This document shows, piece after piece, positions 8,217 through 19,100 of a stretch of 42,069 bases of DNA (position 1 is the stretch's first letter; every line of letters starts with the position of its first letter). Source of the DNA: Belliella alkalica (GTDB taxonomy: Bacteria > Bacteroidota > Bacteroidia > Cytophagales > Cyclobacteriaceae). The stretch lies in contig NZ_JAKZGO010000018.1 in the NCBI RefSeq assembly GCF_022549785.1, positions 2,494-44,562 of the forward strand. Reading direction: 5' to 3'. The notes under the pieces were generated by a model that worked only from the letters and a program-made list of their open reading frames with translations, ran no database searches and was not told the origin of the DNA. The position numbers were made by a program, and so were the translations under genes.

Positions 8217-10913
8217 ATGAGAAAAATATACATCCTGTTGATTTTTGTGATGATATCTGTTACTGTGAGCAATGCGCAGCAGATTCCTACACCCAAAGAG
8301 CATTTTGGATTTGAGATTGGCGATGACTATCAGCTTGCAACTTATGAAGCCACAGATGCTTATTTTAGAAAAGTGGCTGCGATCTCAGATCGGGTTAAGT
8401 TTGTCGAGATCGGCCCTACAGAGGAAGGCCGTCAGATGCCAATGATGATTGTGACTTCTCCAGAGAACCATCAAAAACTGGACAGATATAAAGAAATCTC
8501 CCAACTCCTAGGTCGTGCGGAAGTGTCTGAATCAGAGGCAAAAAAACTTTCAATTGAAGGAAAACCGGTAGTTTGGATAGATGGAGGATTACACTCCACA
8601 GAGACTGTTGCTTCACATCAGTTGATAGAAACTTATTATCAATTAGTATCCAAAGATGACTCTGAGACACTACAGCTTTTGGATGATTTGATCATTCTTT
8701 TGGTGCATGTAAACCCAGATGGCCAAGAGATTGTGACCAATTGGTATATGGGACAAGAGGATTTGGAGAAAAGGAATATGAGAAGTCCATACATGTATCA
8801 AAAATATGTAGGACATGATAATAACAGAGATTTTTTCATGAATAATATGAAAGAATCAACGAATATTTCCCTTCAGCAATACGTAGAATGGATTCCTCAG
8901 ATTATCTATAATCACCATCAAACTTCTCCTGCTGGCACTGTAGTGGCAGGACCTCCTTACAGAGATCCTTTCAATCATGTTTTTGATCCATTGATCATGA
9001 CAAGTTTGGATGGGGTTGGTGCTGCAATGATCAATCGCTTGAATGCAGAAGACAAGCCTGGATATACAAGGTTGAGCGGTTCTGTATTTTCTTCTTGGTG
9101 GAATGGTGGGTTGAGAACGACTCCTTATTTTCATAATATTATAGGTATTTTGACAGAAACTACCGGAAGTCCTACACCTTCCAATATTCCACTTGTACCA
9201 GATAGGTTGATACCAACCCATGCTACACCATTTCCAATTGAGCCTCAGCCTTGGAATTTCAAAAAATCCATAGACTACTCAGTTTCGATGAACTATGCTG
9301 TATTGGATTATGCCAGAAGAAATTCGGACGCACTCTTGTTCAACATTTATAAAATGGGAAAAAATGCGATAGACAAGGGGAATACCGATTCTTGGACAAA
9401 GTACCCAAAAAGAGCTGCTGCGATCACCGAAGCATATAATGCCGATAAAGATTCAGAATCAAACAACTTCAGGAGAGGAGTGATGCCAACTGAATATTTT
9501 GATAAAGTATTTAAGGATCCCACATTACGAGATCCGCGTGCTTTTATTCTTTCATCAGACCAAAAGGATTTCCCTACAGCAGTCAAATTTATCAATGCTT
9601 TGATAAAATCTGGGGTAATGGTTCATAAGGCTTCTGCAGATTTTTCACATAATGGTAAAAATTATCCAGCAGGTTCATACATCGTCAAGACGGCTCAGGC
9701 CTTCAGGCCGCATGTATTGGATATGTTTGAGCCCCAAGACCATCCAAATGATTTTCAGTATCCAGGAGGACCTCCTGTAAGGCCTTATGATGCCGCAGGA
9801 TGGACACTTGCATTTTCTATGGGTGTTGAATTTGATAGGATTTTGGATGATTTTGAAGGATCTTTTGAGCAAGTTCCCTATGGTGAAATCCAATCCATGC
9901 CAGCCCAAAAACTGGCTGATGGATCAGGATATTTGATTGATGTAAGAGTCAACAATTCATTTATAGCTGTCAATGATCTTTTGAAAGCAGGAGTAGAAGT
10001 ACAGAGGACTACTTCCGAGGTGGAAGGAATGCCTGAAGGCTCTTTCTTTGTAGGTTCCAGAGGCAAAAAAATATTAGAGAAAGCAGCTCAAGAATATGGT
10101 ATCAATGCAGTTCCAACTTCAAAGCCACAATCTACAAAGAAGGTAAAGGCTTCAAGGATTGCTTTGTTTGACTACTACGGTGGCTCTATGCCATCGGGAT
10201 GGGTAAGGTGGATGCTTGAGCAATATAATTTCCCTTTTGATGTAGTCTATCCACAAGAGATTGACAAAGGTGATTTGAACAAGAAGTACGATGTAATTCT
10301 ATTCGTAGGTCCAGGAATACCCGGAGTTGGAGATTATCCATCAAGAAATCAAGCCAATCCAGACGATATTGATTCGCAATATCATTCCTTGTTAGGTACT
10401 TTGTCAACTGATAAATCAATACCGGCGATAAAGAAATTTATGGAGAATGGTGGTGATGTAATTGCTGTAGGTGCTGCGACTACTTTGGCTTACCACTTGG
10501 ATCTTTCTGTAGAAAATGCCTTGGTAGAAAAAACAGATGATGGAAGGGAACGAGGGTTGACAGGAGATAAATATTACATACCAGGGAGTATTTTAAAAGC
10601 AAATATCAATCAAAAAAGTGCGGTTAATTATGGAATGGGGGAGACAGCAAATATGATCTTCAACAATTCACCAGTATTTAGATTGTCTGATGAAGCTCAA
10701 GCAAAAGGCGTAAAGCCTCTAGCATGGTTTGACGAAACTTCTCCACTAGTGAGTGGTTGGGCATGGGGTGAGTCATATTTGAAAAATGGCATAGTCGCTT
10801 TTGAAGCACCATTTGGAAAAGGAAAGCTTTACGCTTTTGGAACAGAGATCACCTTTAGGGCACAAGCTCATGGTACTTTCAAAATGCTTTTCAATAACCT
10901 ATATGAAATGTAA
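8217..10913 (+). CDS. secreted M14-family zinc carboxypeptidase with amidotransferase-like C-terminal domain
   Basis: An 898-residue protein with a signal peptide (cleavage near SNA-QQ, residue 20). The M14 domain covers about 35-370. Zinc ligands are H126 and E129 in GGLHSTET and a histidine of YNHHQ (233-234). E314 in LTETTG fits the catalytic glutamate. VHVNPDG at about 163-169 is a family hallmark. After a middle region, about 645-898 resembles a class I glutamine amidotransferase-like fold (IALFDYYGGSM, YDVILFVGPG, NGGDVIAVGAAT), often appended to large Bacteroidota M14 enzymes and usually without a catalytic cysteine. It probably trims peptides in the periplasm or outside the cell. Monocistronic, with a terminator about 75 bp downstream. 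Confidence 0.9.
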   Translation: MRKIYILLIFVMISVTVSNAQQIPTPKEHFGFEIGDDYQLATYEATDAYFRKVAAISDRVKFVEIGPTEEGRQMPMMIVTSPENHQKLDRYKEISQLLGRAEVSESEAKKLSIEGKPVVWIDGGLHSTETVASHQLIETYYQLVSKDDSETLQLLDDLIILLVHVNPDGQEIVTNWYMGQEDLEKRNMRSPYMYQKYVGHDNNRDFFMNNMKESTNISLQQYVEWIPQIIYNHHQTSPAGTVVAGPPYRDPFNHVFDPLIMTSLDGVGAAMINRLNAEDKPGYTRLSGSVFSSWWNGGLRTTPYFHNIIGILTETTGSPTPSNIPLVPDRLIPTHATPFPIEPQPWNFKKSIDYSVSMNYAVLDYARRNSDALLFNIYKMGKNAIDKGNTDSWTKYPKRAAAITEAYNADKDSESNNFRRGVMPTEYFDKVFKDPTLRDPRAFILSSDQKDFPTAVKFINALIKSGVMVHKASADFSHNGKNYPAGSYIVKTAQAFRPHVLDMFEPQDHPNDFQYPGGPPVRPYDAAGWTLAFSMGVEFDRILDDFEGSFEQVPYGEIQSMPAQKLADGSGYLIDVRVNNSFIAVNDLLKAGVEVQRTTSEVEGMPEGSFFVGSRGKKILEKAAQEYGINAVPTSKPQSTKKVKASRIALFDYYGGSMPSGWVRWMLEQYNFPFDVVYPQEIDKGDLNKKYDVILFVGPGIPGVGDYPSRNQANPDDIDSQYHSLLGTLSTDKSIPAIKKFMENGGDVIAVGAATTLAYHLDLSVENALVEKTDDGRERGLTGDKYYIPGSILKANINQKSAVNYGMGETANMIFNNSPVFRLSDEAQAKGVKPLAWFDETSPLVSGWAWGESYLKNGIVAFEAPFGKGKLYAFGTEITFRAQAHGTFKMLFNNLYEM

Positions 10914-10986
10914 TAGATATGCACTAGTTCAAATGATCATGCGCCAAGTATTTTGGCATCATATATAAATTAAACATATAAATATA

Positions 10987-11018
10987 AAAAGGGCTTTTTC
11001 GGTAGAAAAAGCCCTTTT
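10987..11018. terminator. bidirectional intrinsic terminator
   Basis: A perfect 14-bp inverted repeat (10987-11000 with 11005-11018) closes on a GGTA loop. The + strand continues with four T and the - strand with five T (CCCTTTTTATA), so it can end the M14 transcript and also any - strand transcript running out of the OmpA gene through the repeat array. Confidence 0.85.
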
Positions 11019-11103
11019 ACGTTAATTAAGGTATGCAAAAATTAGCATATTAAAATTGAAAGCACTGGAAAATAGATGACACTCTTCAGCGAAGAATTTT
11101 TGA

Positions 11104-11806
11104 CGTTTTATTGAGTTTTTGTGAAGACCTTCGAGGTTTTTTGAAACCTCAAAGGTCTCTTTGTCAATCTAAAATCTGAAGTTAGGGACTCGTTTTATTG
11201 AGTTTTTGTGAAGACCTTCGAGGTTTTTTGAAACCTCAAAGGTCTCTTATTCAATCTAAAATCTAAAATTAGGGACTCGTTTTATTGAGTTTTTGTGAAG
11301 ACCTTCGAAGTTTTTTGAAACCTCAAAGGTCTCTTTGTCAATCTAAAATCTAAAGTTAGGGACTCGTTTTACTGAGTTTTTGTGAAGACCTTCGAGGTTT
11401 TTTGAAACCTCAAAGGTCTCTTATTCAATCTAAAATCTGAAGTTAGGGACTCGTTTTATTGAGTTTTTGTGAAGACCTTCGAGGTTTTTTGAAACCTCAA
11501 AGGTCTCTTTGTCAATCTAAAATCTGAAGTTAGGGACTCGTTTTATTGAGTTTTTGTGAAGACCTTCGAGGTTTTTTGAAACCTCAAAGGTCTCTTATTC
11601 AATCTAAAATCTGAAGTTAGGGACTCGTTTTTTTGAGTTTTTGTGAAGACCTTCGAGGTTTTTTGAAACCTCAAAGGTCTCTTTGTCAATCTAAAATCTA
11701 AAGTTAGGGACTCGTTTTACTGAGTTTTTGTGAAGACCTTTGAGGTTTTTTGAAACCTCAAAGGTCTCTTATTCAATCTAAAATCTAAAATCTAAAATTA
11801 GAGACT
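11104..11806. repeat. eight 87-bp tandem repeat units, each carrying a 34-nt hairpin, in alternating A/B forms
   Basis: Units begin at 11104, 11191, 11278, 11365, 11452, 11539, 11626 and 11713, each exactly 87 bp, except the last, which is 94 bp because a 7-bp CTAAAAT step is inserted. Each unit holds AGACCTT(C/T)GA(G/A)GTTT, a TTTG loop and AAACCTCAAAGGTCT: a 15-bp stem with one mismatch in most units, two in unit 3 and none in unit 8. After the hairpin, odd units read CTTTGTC and even units CTTATTC without exception, so the true period is 174 bp. Units 3-4 and 7-8 also share CTAAAG...ACTGAG, hinting at a 348-bp level. The array fills the convergent gap between the M14 and OmpA genes and ends 7 bp from the OmpA stop. 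No open frame runs through it. Confidence 0.95.
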
Positions 11807-11813
11807 AGAAACT

Positions 11814-12659
11814 CTATTCCATCAAAGCAAAAAACTTATCCAAATCTGGGAGAATAATGATTCTTGTTCTTCTGTTTTTGGCCATATTTTCTGGGCTATC
11901 ATTGTCAACCAATGGTGCATAGCTGCTTCTACCTGCTGCGATAAGTTTTTCTGGAGCCACATTGTATTTTGATTCCAAAGCTCGCACAATAGAAGTAGCG
12001 CGTTTTACACTAAGATCCCAGTTATCTTGTAAGACAGCAGTTGATATACTTCTTGGGTCAGTGTGTCCTTCGATCATTACTTCCATACTTGGTTCTGAAT
12101 TGATTACTTCAGCCAATTTTTTCAACAATCCATCTGCATTTCTGCTTACTACATAGCTACCGGTGTTGAATAACAGTCTATCAGAGACTGAGATCATCAC
12201 TACGGTTTTATCAATGTCTATCGTGATGTCTTCATTTTCTTCCGAAGATCCATCTGAGATAGATTTCTTCAAGTTGTATGATATCGCCAGGTTTACAGAG
12301 TCTTCCATAGTTTTGGCATTTGCTAATTTCTCAGGATCTACATTTGCCAAAGTAGCCTCTAGCTTTTTTCTGCTATTGTTAGACATAGGTACAGAACCGT
12401 CGAGACTAAATTTTGAATCGCTTGTTTTCCTCAATGAATTGATTTTGGCGTTGTATTCCTCGACTCTTTGTTCGATTCTTGCAAATCGCTCTTCCAAAAT
12501 CCTATTTTCCTCTTCTAGTTTTTCCTTTTCTGATTTTGTTTCAGCAAGGTGAAATGATGTAGTATTCAAATCATTTTCAAGTGCTACATATTTCTTTTTG
12601 GATACACAGGATGCCATCAGTGATCCTGAAACTAAGGTGATTAAAATAATTCTTTTCAT
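11814..12659 (-). CDS. OmpA-family outer-membrane lipoprotein with coiled coil
   Basis: The chosen start at 12659 gives 281 residues beginning MKRIILITLV with a lipobox (MASC, lipidated C18). The longer frame to 12749 adds 30 residues with no signal character and would bury the lipoprotein signal, so it is rejected. A charged coiled coil (about 22-75, EKEKLEEENRILEE) leads into a linker and a C-terminal OmpA domain (about 155-270) with EGHTD and NWDLSVKRA, the diaminopimelate-binding signatures. It should tether the outer membrane to peptidoglycan, like Pal or the OmpA-type lipoproteins of gliding Bacteroidota. Its 3' side runs straight into the 87-bp repeat array, which a read-through mRNA would include. 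It stands alone, with about 330 bp upstream. Confidence 0.88.
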   Translation of the reverse strand: MKRIILITLVSGSLMASCVSKKKYVALENDLNTTSFHLAETKSEKEKLEEENRILEERFARIEQRVEEYNAKINSLRKTSDSKFSLDGSVPMSNNSRKKLEATLANVDPEKLANAKTMEDSVNLAISYNLKKSISDGSSEENEDITIDIDKTVVMISVSDRLLFNTGSYVVSRNADGLLKKLAEVINSEPSMEVMIEGHTDPRSISTAVLQDNWDLSVKRATSIVRALESKYNVAPEKLIAAGRSSYAPLVDNDSPENMAKNRRTRIIILPDLDKFFALME

Positions 12660-12988
12660 GTGTTTGTAATTTTTTTTAGTTGTCACATGGAATCTCGTAT
12701 GGTTGATAACGATCGCATTTTGATACGTTTTCACCATTCTCGATTTCATAAGTTGGTTTGTTTTGATTTTTATGCATCATGCCAAAAACAAAGCCACACA
12801 AAAACATATTGTAATTTTTGTCATAAAAATGTTATCTTGTAAGGGTATTTAGTCTAAATTATCAACTTTTTATGGTAAAAAATATTAAAATTTTAAGACC
12901 CTTTGTGATGCATTTAACAAGATACAGTCGATTATTTCAGGATGATTTTACTTGTCAAATGAATGTCAAGGAAGCAGCTAATTACTTC
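12660..12988. other. non-coding gap between regulator and OmpA genes
   Basis: This 329-bp AT-rich gap should hold the OmpA promoter (- strand) and the 3' end of the regulator transcript. I see no hairpin terminator, repeat, RNA gene or convincing TAnnTTTG box in it. Confidence 0.5.
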
Positions 12989-15865
12989 TTAAAACTTTAA
13001 AATATATTCTTGTAAATTTTCAGATCTTTCTAGATTTAGTTTTTTCCGGAGTCTATATCTCGCGATTTCTACACCTCGTATTGATATATTCATCAAATAG
13101 GCAATTTCTTTTGTAGACAAGTTCATTCTGAGGTACGCACTCAACTTTGTTTCTTGAGGGCTGAGGCTGTTAAATTCTTTCTTGAACCTAGACATAAAGT
13201 CTCCATGAACTTGGTCGAAATGAATTTCAAACTGCTCCCAATCCTTATCTTCGGCAATGTTTTTTTCGATGTTTTTGATTACTTTCTGAAGTTCATTTTT
13301 CACTTCCTGATTTCTGCTCTTTTTGATTATAGAATTTAGATTGCTCCTCATGTGATCAATGAAGCCATTCTTTGTGATCAAATGCATCGTTGCAGTAGCT
13401 AGTTCTTTATCTTTGTTTTGAATTTCGTGTTTGAGTTTTTCTGTTCTCAATCTTTCCACTTCTTCTTGGGTGACTTTGAGTTCTGATTCCTTCTCTTCAA
13501 TCACTCTTCTTGATGCTGTTTTTAGTTTTTGAGCCTTTTTCTGATATCTTTTTTCTATTGTTCTATAACCTAAAAATATTCCTACCAAAACAATTATTGA
13601 ATATAGAAAGTAAGCGATTGAACTTCTATACCAAGGTGGTAAAATCCTGAAACTAAAACTAGCCTCTGGGCTGATTTCATCATATAGATTTTTACTTCTA
13701 ACGTGAAATGTGTAATTCCCTTCTCTCAGGTTTGTATAGGCTTTTTCTCTTTTATCCACCCACTCTCCATAATCATTTTCAAGTCCTTCTAGCCAATATT
13801 GGAATCTCAAGTCTTTTTCATTATTCAGCGTTGGGTTGGTGCTTTCAAATCGAATATTACCCTTTCCGTAGGGTATTATTGGGATGTTTTTATTTGATTG
13901 ATGTAATTTTTGAGTGTTGTCTATGGTCGAATTCCCATGGAAAATAAGGGAATCTGAGGCCCCTGTTAGATATACGGCACGGATTAGTGTTGAAAAATTT
14001 GTGGTTTGATACTTATTTTCATTGAGGTTAAATCTAATAAACCCTTCATTTGCACCAAAAAGAATTTCATTTCCTCTGATTATAGAAATATTTTGTAAAT
14101 CATCATTGAGTAATGGTAGGACTTGATTGAATACTTGATAAGTTTTTGTGTATGTACCATCTACGTTTTTTTCCAGCACACCAATTTCAGTTTCTCCAAT
14201 AAAATGGATATTTCCTATTTGGTCTTCTACCATGTAATGGATTAAAAAACCCTCATCCAAGTAGGGAGTGAAAAACTCATCTCTTTCGAATCGATTTTCA
14301 TCTTCTTTAAACTTGAATATGCCTGCTTGAGATGTAAAAAAAAGTCTATTATTTATTTTCCAGACGTTGTTTAGGTTACTGGTGTATAATCCCGATTCTG
14401 CACCGAAGAATTCCACGTCCACATTTTTCAATCCTTCATCGAGTTTCAATCTGTATACGCCTTTGTATCCGTGAGCTATCCAAATGTATCCTTTTTCATC
14501 TTGCTCGACTATTCTGCTAGAGCCTGAAAAACCATTGATCTGCCTTAGGTATTTTATCCCTTCAGCAGTCTTTTGATATAAATGTAGTCCTGAGTAACTT
14601 CCTACCAGAATCAAATCTGAACTCCCCTGTAAAAGTTGAAAGTTCCATATTCCATTTGGACCTTCAATTTTTTTTGCTATTCTATCTTTAATCACAAAAA
14701 CACCATCATTGTGAGCTACCAATAGATCATCTTGTATAGATTTTATTTGATATACTTGACCATTGGAGTTTGTTACTAGTTTGACATCTGACCATCCTTG
14801 ATTTTTTTGGTCCTGAAAATACACACCATTATTGGTGCCGTAGTAGATGGTTCCTTTGTCAAAGGCGCTATTGTATCCTGTTCCATTCAATCCAGAATAC
14901 TGATTTATTTTTCTAAATGGTAAGCCTAGCTGAACCATTGTAAGACCATTGTTATGCCCCAACCACAGATTCCCAGAGAGATCTTCAAATAGTGACACAA
15001 TGGAGTTGTTATTGAGTCCATTGTTTTTATCGAATTGAAGAATCTTCTTTCCATTCAAATCAAAAATCATCAAGCCATTCAGTTGTGTACCTATAGCAAT
15101 ATGACCGTTCTTTAACAATAAAGCAGTATTGATAGTCCATTTTTTACTTTCATCCCATGCTGAATTGAAATTTCCATCCAATGAAAAAATACCATCATCC
15201 CTAGTGAATATCAAATAGCTTTCAGAATTTTCTTTTAAAATACCAGTAACTAACTTATCGCCAAAAACATCATGGTTTGTTACACTTATAAGTTCATTAT
15301 TTTGAAGTGTTTTCAAACCTTTCCCTTGTTCATTGATGTACAATTGGTTATTGATAAAGTGGAAACTTTCAAAACTTGATTCACTTGATATGCTATATTT
15401 ATATTTTTTGTCTTTGCCAAAAATGAATATTCTTTCAAATGTGCAGAAGAATAACTCGGTATTTGATATATATACTTTCCACACCTCTTCCAAATTTTGA
15501 AACATTTCAGGTAGTTCAGCTTTAAGGGACTTAAATATAAGATGGCCAAATTCATCTGGGGAAAAGTAGCCAAAATCTCCTTGACCTGATACATAAACTA
15601 CCCCATTCTGATCAATTTGAACATGTCTTGTTTTGGCACCATTTGGGATTGCATATCTTCTCCACGTAGTGCCATCGTGTTCTAAAAGTCCATAGTTGTT
15701 GGCAATATATAGTAGTCCAGAGTTATTTTGAGTTATAGCATAGTTTTGAATTCCTCCTTGATATTCCTGACTTGAATAATACCTTGAAAAAGGCAAACCT
15801 AAGGTTTGACAAAGACAGTTTGTCCAAAAACTAATTAATAAAATGAATACAAATGAAAATTTCAT
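12989..15865 (-). CDS. membrane-spanning beta-propeller / Y_Y_Y / LuxR-type HTH transcriptional regulator
   Basis: A 958-residue one-component regulator. A signal peptide (1-20) is followed by a large periplasmic sensor of two-component-propeller repeats (about 25-640; repeated DENG-, GLNNNSIVS- and NLWLGHNNGL-like blades), a Y_Y_Y domain (about 670-745, ENDYGEW...NLREGNYTF), one membrane helix (about 749-769), a cytoplasmic coiled coil (about 775-870) and a C-terminal HTH (LSPQETK at about 901, then STKEIAYLMNISIRGVEIARYRLRKKL). The layout resembles SusR and the sensor half of hybrid two-component systems, but there is no kinase or receiver domain. It must therefore signal to DNA while held in the membrane. 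It is divergent from susC, 245 bp away, so it most likely senses a glycan fragment and controls this locus. Confidence 0.92.
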   Translation of the reverse strand: MKFSFVFILLISFWTNCLCQTLGLPFSRYYSSQEYQGGIQNYAITQNNSGLLYIANNYGLLEHDGTTWRRYAIPNGAKTRHVQIDQNGVVYVSGQGDFGYFSPDEFGHLIFKSLKAELPEMFQNLEEVWKVYISNTELFFCTFERIFIFGKDKKYKYSISSESSFESFHFINNQLYINEQGKGLKTLQNNELISVTNHDVFGDKLVTGILKENSESYLIFTRDDGIFSLDGNFNSAWDESKKWTINTALLLKNGHIAIGTQLNGLMIFDLNGKKILQFDKNNGLNNNSIVSLFEDLSGNLWLGHNNGLTMVQLGLPFRKINQYSGLNGTGYNSAFDKGTIYYGTNNGVYFQDQKNQGWSDVKLVTNSNGQVYQIKSIQDDLLVAHNDGVFVIKDRIAKKIEGPNGIWNFQLLQGSSDLILVGSYSGLHLYQKTAEGIKYLRQINGFSGSSRIVEQDEKGYIWIAHGYKGVYRLKLDEGLKNVDVEFFGAESGLYTSNLNNVWKINNRLFFTSQAGIFKFKEDENRFERDEFFTPYLDEGFLIHYMVEDQIGNIHFIGETEIGVLEKNVDGTYTKTYQVFNQVLPLLNDDLQNISIIRGNEILFGANEGFIRFNLNENKYQTTNFSTLIRAVYLTGASDSLIFHGNSTIDNTQKLHQSNKNIPIIPYGKGNIRFESTNPTLNNEKDLRFQYWLEGLENDYGEWVDKREKAYTNLREGNYTFHVRSKNLYDEISPEASFSFRILPPWYRSSIAYFLYSIIVLVGIFLGYRTIEKRYQKKAQKLKTASRRVIEEKESELKVTQEEVERLRTEKLKHEIQNKDKELATATMHLITKNGFIDHMRSNLNSIIKKSRNQEVKNELQKVIKNIEKNIAEDKDWEQFEIHFDQVHGDFMSRFKKEFNSLSPQETKLSAYLRMNLSTKEIAYLMNISIRGVEIARYRLRKKLNLERSENLQEYILKF

Positions 15866-16110
15866 TCTGATATACTATTGATCACTAGAGCAAGTTAATA
15901 ATTTTTTGTTGATGTATTATAAACACATAATTTATGAGTTTTTTAAAAATTTCAAATGTCCCTTTTATTTCATTTAAATCGATACTTTTCCATTAAGTGT
16001 AGTGTTTTTGTGAAATCCATAAATTCAAAATGATGTATTTATGATGTATCTGTATTTTTTGTTTTGAGGAGGTATGTATTCAACTTGGGGTATCAATAAA
16101 TCCAAAACAA

Positions 16111-19100
16111 ATGAGAAAAATTTTATTACTGTGTTTTGCTTTTGCTTTGAATTTCGGAGCATGGGCACAATCTACTGTAACCAAAGGGACAGTTACAGAT
16201 GAAACTGGTTTTCCGATTCCTGGAGTTAGCGTTCTCAAACTTAAATCGACCATTGGGACAGTAACAGATCTCGATGGCAATTTTAGTATCAATGCCACCA
16301 CAGGTGATGAATTGCAATTTTCATTCATTGGTTTCAAATCGCAGACAATAGCTGTGGGAAGTAACTCCGAAATCAATGTAGTGCTAGAGGAAGATTTAAC
16401 TAATCTAAACGAAGTAGTCGTTATTGGATATGGATCTGCCACTAAGAGAGAATTGACAGGGGCTACTTCTCAGGTGAAAGGAGAAGCTATAGAAGCTATG
16501 AATATGCCTAGAGTGGATCAAGCGCTTCAAGGGAAAATAGCCGGAGTCAACATCACTACCAATTCAGGTGCGCCAGGGGGTACATCAAACATCAGGATTA
16601 GAGGTATTGGCACCTTTGGTGACAATGATCCACTTATATTGGTGGATGGTGTAATCTATGATGCTGCCGGCCTCAATGCTTTAAATCCTAACGACATTGA
16701 ATCAGTGAATGTGTTGAAGGATGGTACAGCAGGTATTTATGGTGTTAGAGCTGCAAATGGTGTGATTTTGATTGAAACCAAAAAAGGAAGTTTAGGATCA
16801 AAGCCACGACTTGATTTTAATGCCTATTATGGGGTGCAACAAACGGCCAGAAAACTAGACTTACTCAATGCAAGGGAATATGCAATCCTAAAAAATGAAG
16901 CTTTTGCTGCTGGTGGACAAGCTTTGCCTTTCAATAATACTGAATTGGGAGAAGGTACTAATTGGCAAGATGCTGTTTTCCAAGAAGCACCTATTCAAGA
17001 GTACAATATGACTGTGACTGGCGGTACTCAGAAAACTTCCTACTCTATTGGAGGATCCTATTTTGGACAGCAGGGAATAGTTGGAGGTCCGAAAGCTAAT
17101 TTTGAAAGATACAATGCAAGGATCAATTTCACTACAGAAATAGCACCGAAAGTCAAGTTTACAAATGTATTGCTGTTTACTAGAGAAGAAAGCAGCGGCT
17201 TACCGCAAGGTGGTATAGGATCTGTTCTTTATAATACAATCAATGCATATCCTACTGAGACTATCAGGGTAGGGAATAGGTTTTCATATCTAGAAAATGT
17301 AAATGATATCATTAATCCCATTGCTCAGATGGAAAATACCTACAACAACACTTTTGTAAACAAAATTGTAGGTAAAGAAGAGATTGAATATAAAATCAAT
17401 AATAATTTCACATGGACAGGTAGAGTAGGATATAACTATGCCATGGTAGATTCTAAGAGTTTTAACCCATTGGTATGGTACGGCCCTGGAAAGTTTGCCA
17501 ATTCGGCAAGGAACGAAAACCTTGACCCGGTATTGGTAGATGTTGGAGGATTGGAAATTGAAAGAGGCGCAAGTGTCAATGAATCTAGAAATACCTTTTT
17601 AGATTATAACTTGGAGACATTCCTGAATTATGACAATAAGTTTGGCGAAGATCACAGAGTCAAAGGTATGTTTGGGCTTTCATTGGTGGGAAATAGAAGT
17701 GAAGGCTTGAATGGTGTAGGCTTCAATATCCCAAACAATGATTTGAACTTTGCGGATATCTCTGCCAACCAAGCTCCAGGTGGTTTCTTGAATAATGTTG
17801 GATCATTTCAAAGTAGGCAGAGACTCACTTCTGCTTTTATCAGAGGAGAGTATGATTACAAGCAGCGATATTTTGTCTCTGCAATCTTGAGAAGGGATGG
17901 TTCTACTAACTTTGGCCCAAATAACAGAATTGGTTATTTCCCTGCTATTTCAGGTGCTTGGTTGATATCAGACGAACCATTTTTCAATGTGAAAGCAATT
18001 GACTTTATGAAACTGAGAACAAGTTTTGGTGTGTCTGGAAATGACCAAATTGGATTATTCAGATACAGAGGTTTGTTGAACGGTTCTGCCACTTATGTTT
18101 TCAACGATTTGATCATCAATGGTGCAGCTATTGGTAATACAAGTAATCCGGATTTGAAATGGGAAACTACCTATCAGACAAATATTGGATTGGATTTTTC
18201 ATTGTTCAATAGCATAGATTTCACAGCAAATTATTTTATCAAAAATACCAAAGATCTATTGTTTCAACCTGATGTTTCTGCTTTACTCGGATCTTACGGC
18301 CCAGGAGGTTCTCCACCTGTAATCAATGCCGGTGATGTATTGAATAGGGGGATTGAATTAGAACTTGGCTATGGAACCAACAGAAGTGAAGGGGTGAATT
18401 TTAGGTTTGATTACAATGTTACTTTCTTGAAAAATGAAGTGACTGCAGTTCCAGAAGGGTTTGAATTTATTCCAGGTGCTGCTTTTAGTGTTGGAGGTAA
18501 TGTTGCAACTAGGTTCCAAAAAGGATTTCCAATTGGCTACTTTGTAGGATATCAGACAGATGGTATTTTCCAGACAGCAGAGGAAATTGCTTCCAGTCCA
18601 GTAGTTCAGCAAGGTGCACAGCCGGGTGATTTGAGATTTGTAGATCAAAATGGAGATGGAATTATCAATTTTGGTGATGATTCTGACAGAACTATGATTG
18701 GTTCCCCAATTCCTAATATGATTATGGGATTCAATTTTAATGTGGATTTCAAAGGTTTTGATGTTGGGGCAAATGTATATGCTGCTCTTGGTCAGGATAT
18801 CATTAGAAACTATGAAAGACAGCAGCCTTTTGCTAATCAGTTAGCTTATAACATCGACAGATGGACAGGCCCGGGAACCTCCAATGAAGTGCCTAGATTG
18901 ACTACAGGAGCTACTAGGAATACTGTATTCTCAGATTTCTATGTGGAAGATGGGTCTTTTGTTAGATTGAGAAACGTCCAGCTTGGCTACACAATTCCAA
19001 ATACGATTTCCCAAAAAATAGGTATTCAGTATTTCAGATTTTATTTAGCGGCCAATAACCTTGTTACCTTGACAAGATATCAAGGATTTGATCCAGATGT

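Noticed and set aside
11104-11806. CRISPR array (repeated 34-nt palindromes at fixed spacing)
   Set aside because: The 53 bp between the palindromes are themselves conserved, so there are no unique spacers, and no cas genes are near.
12660-12749. Longer start for the OmpA lipoprotein gene (311 residues)
   Set aside because: The added 30 residues would precede and hide an obvious lipoprotein signal peptide beginning at 12659.
16066-16110. Shine-Dalgarno-like GAGGAGG before susC with an ATG at 16074
   Set aside because: The GA-rich stretch lies about 40 bp from the susC start, and the ATG at 16074 is out of frame and opens only a short reading frame without support.
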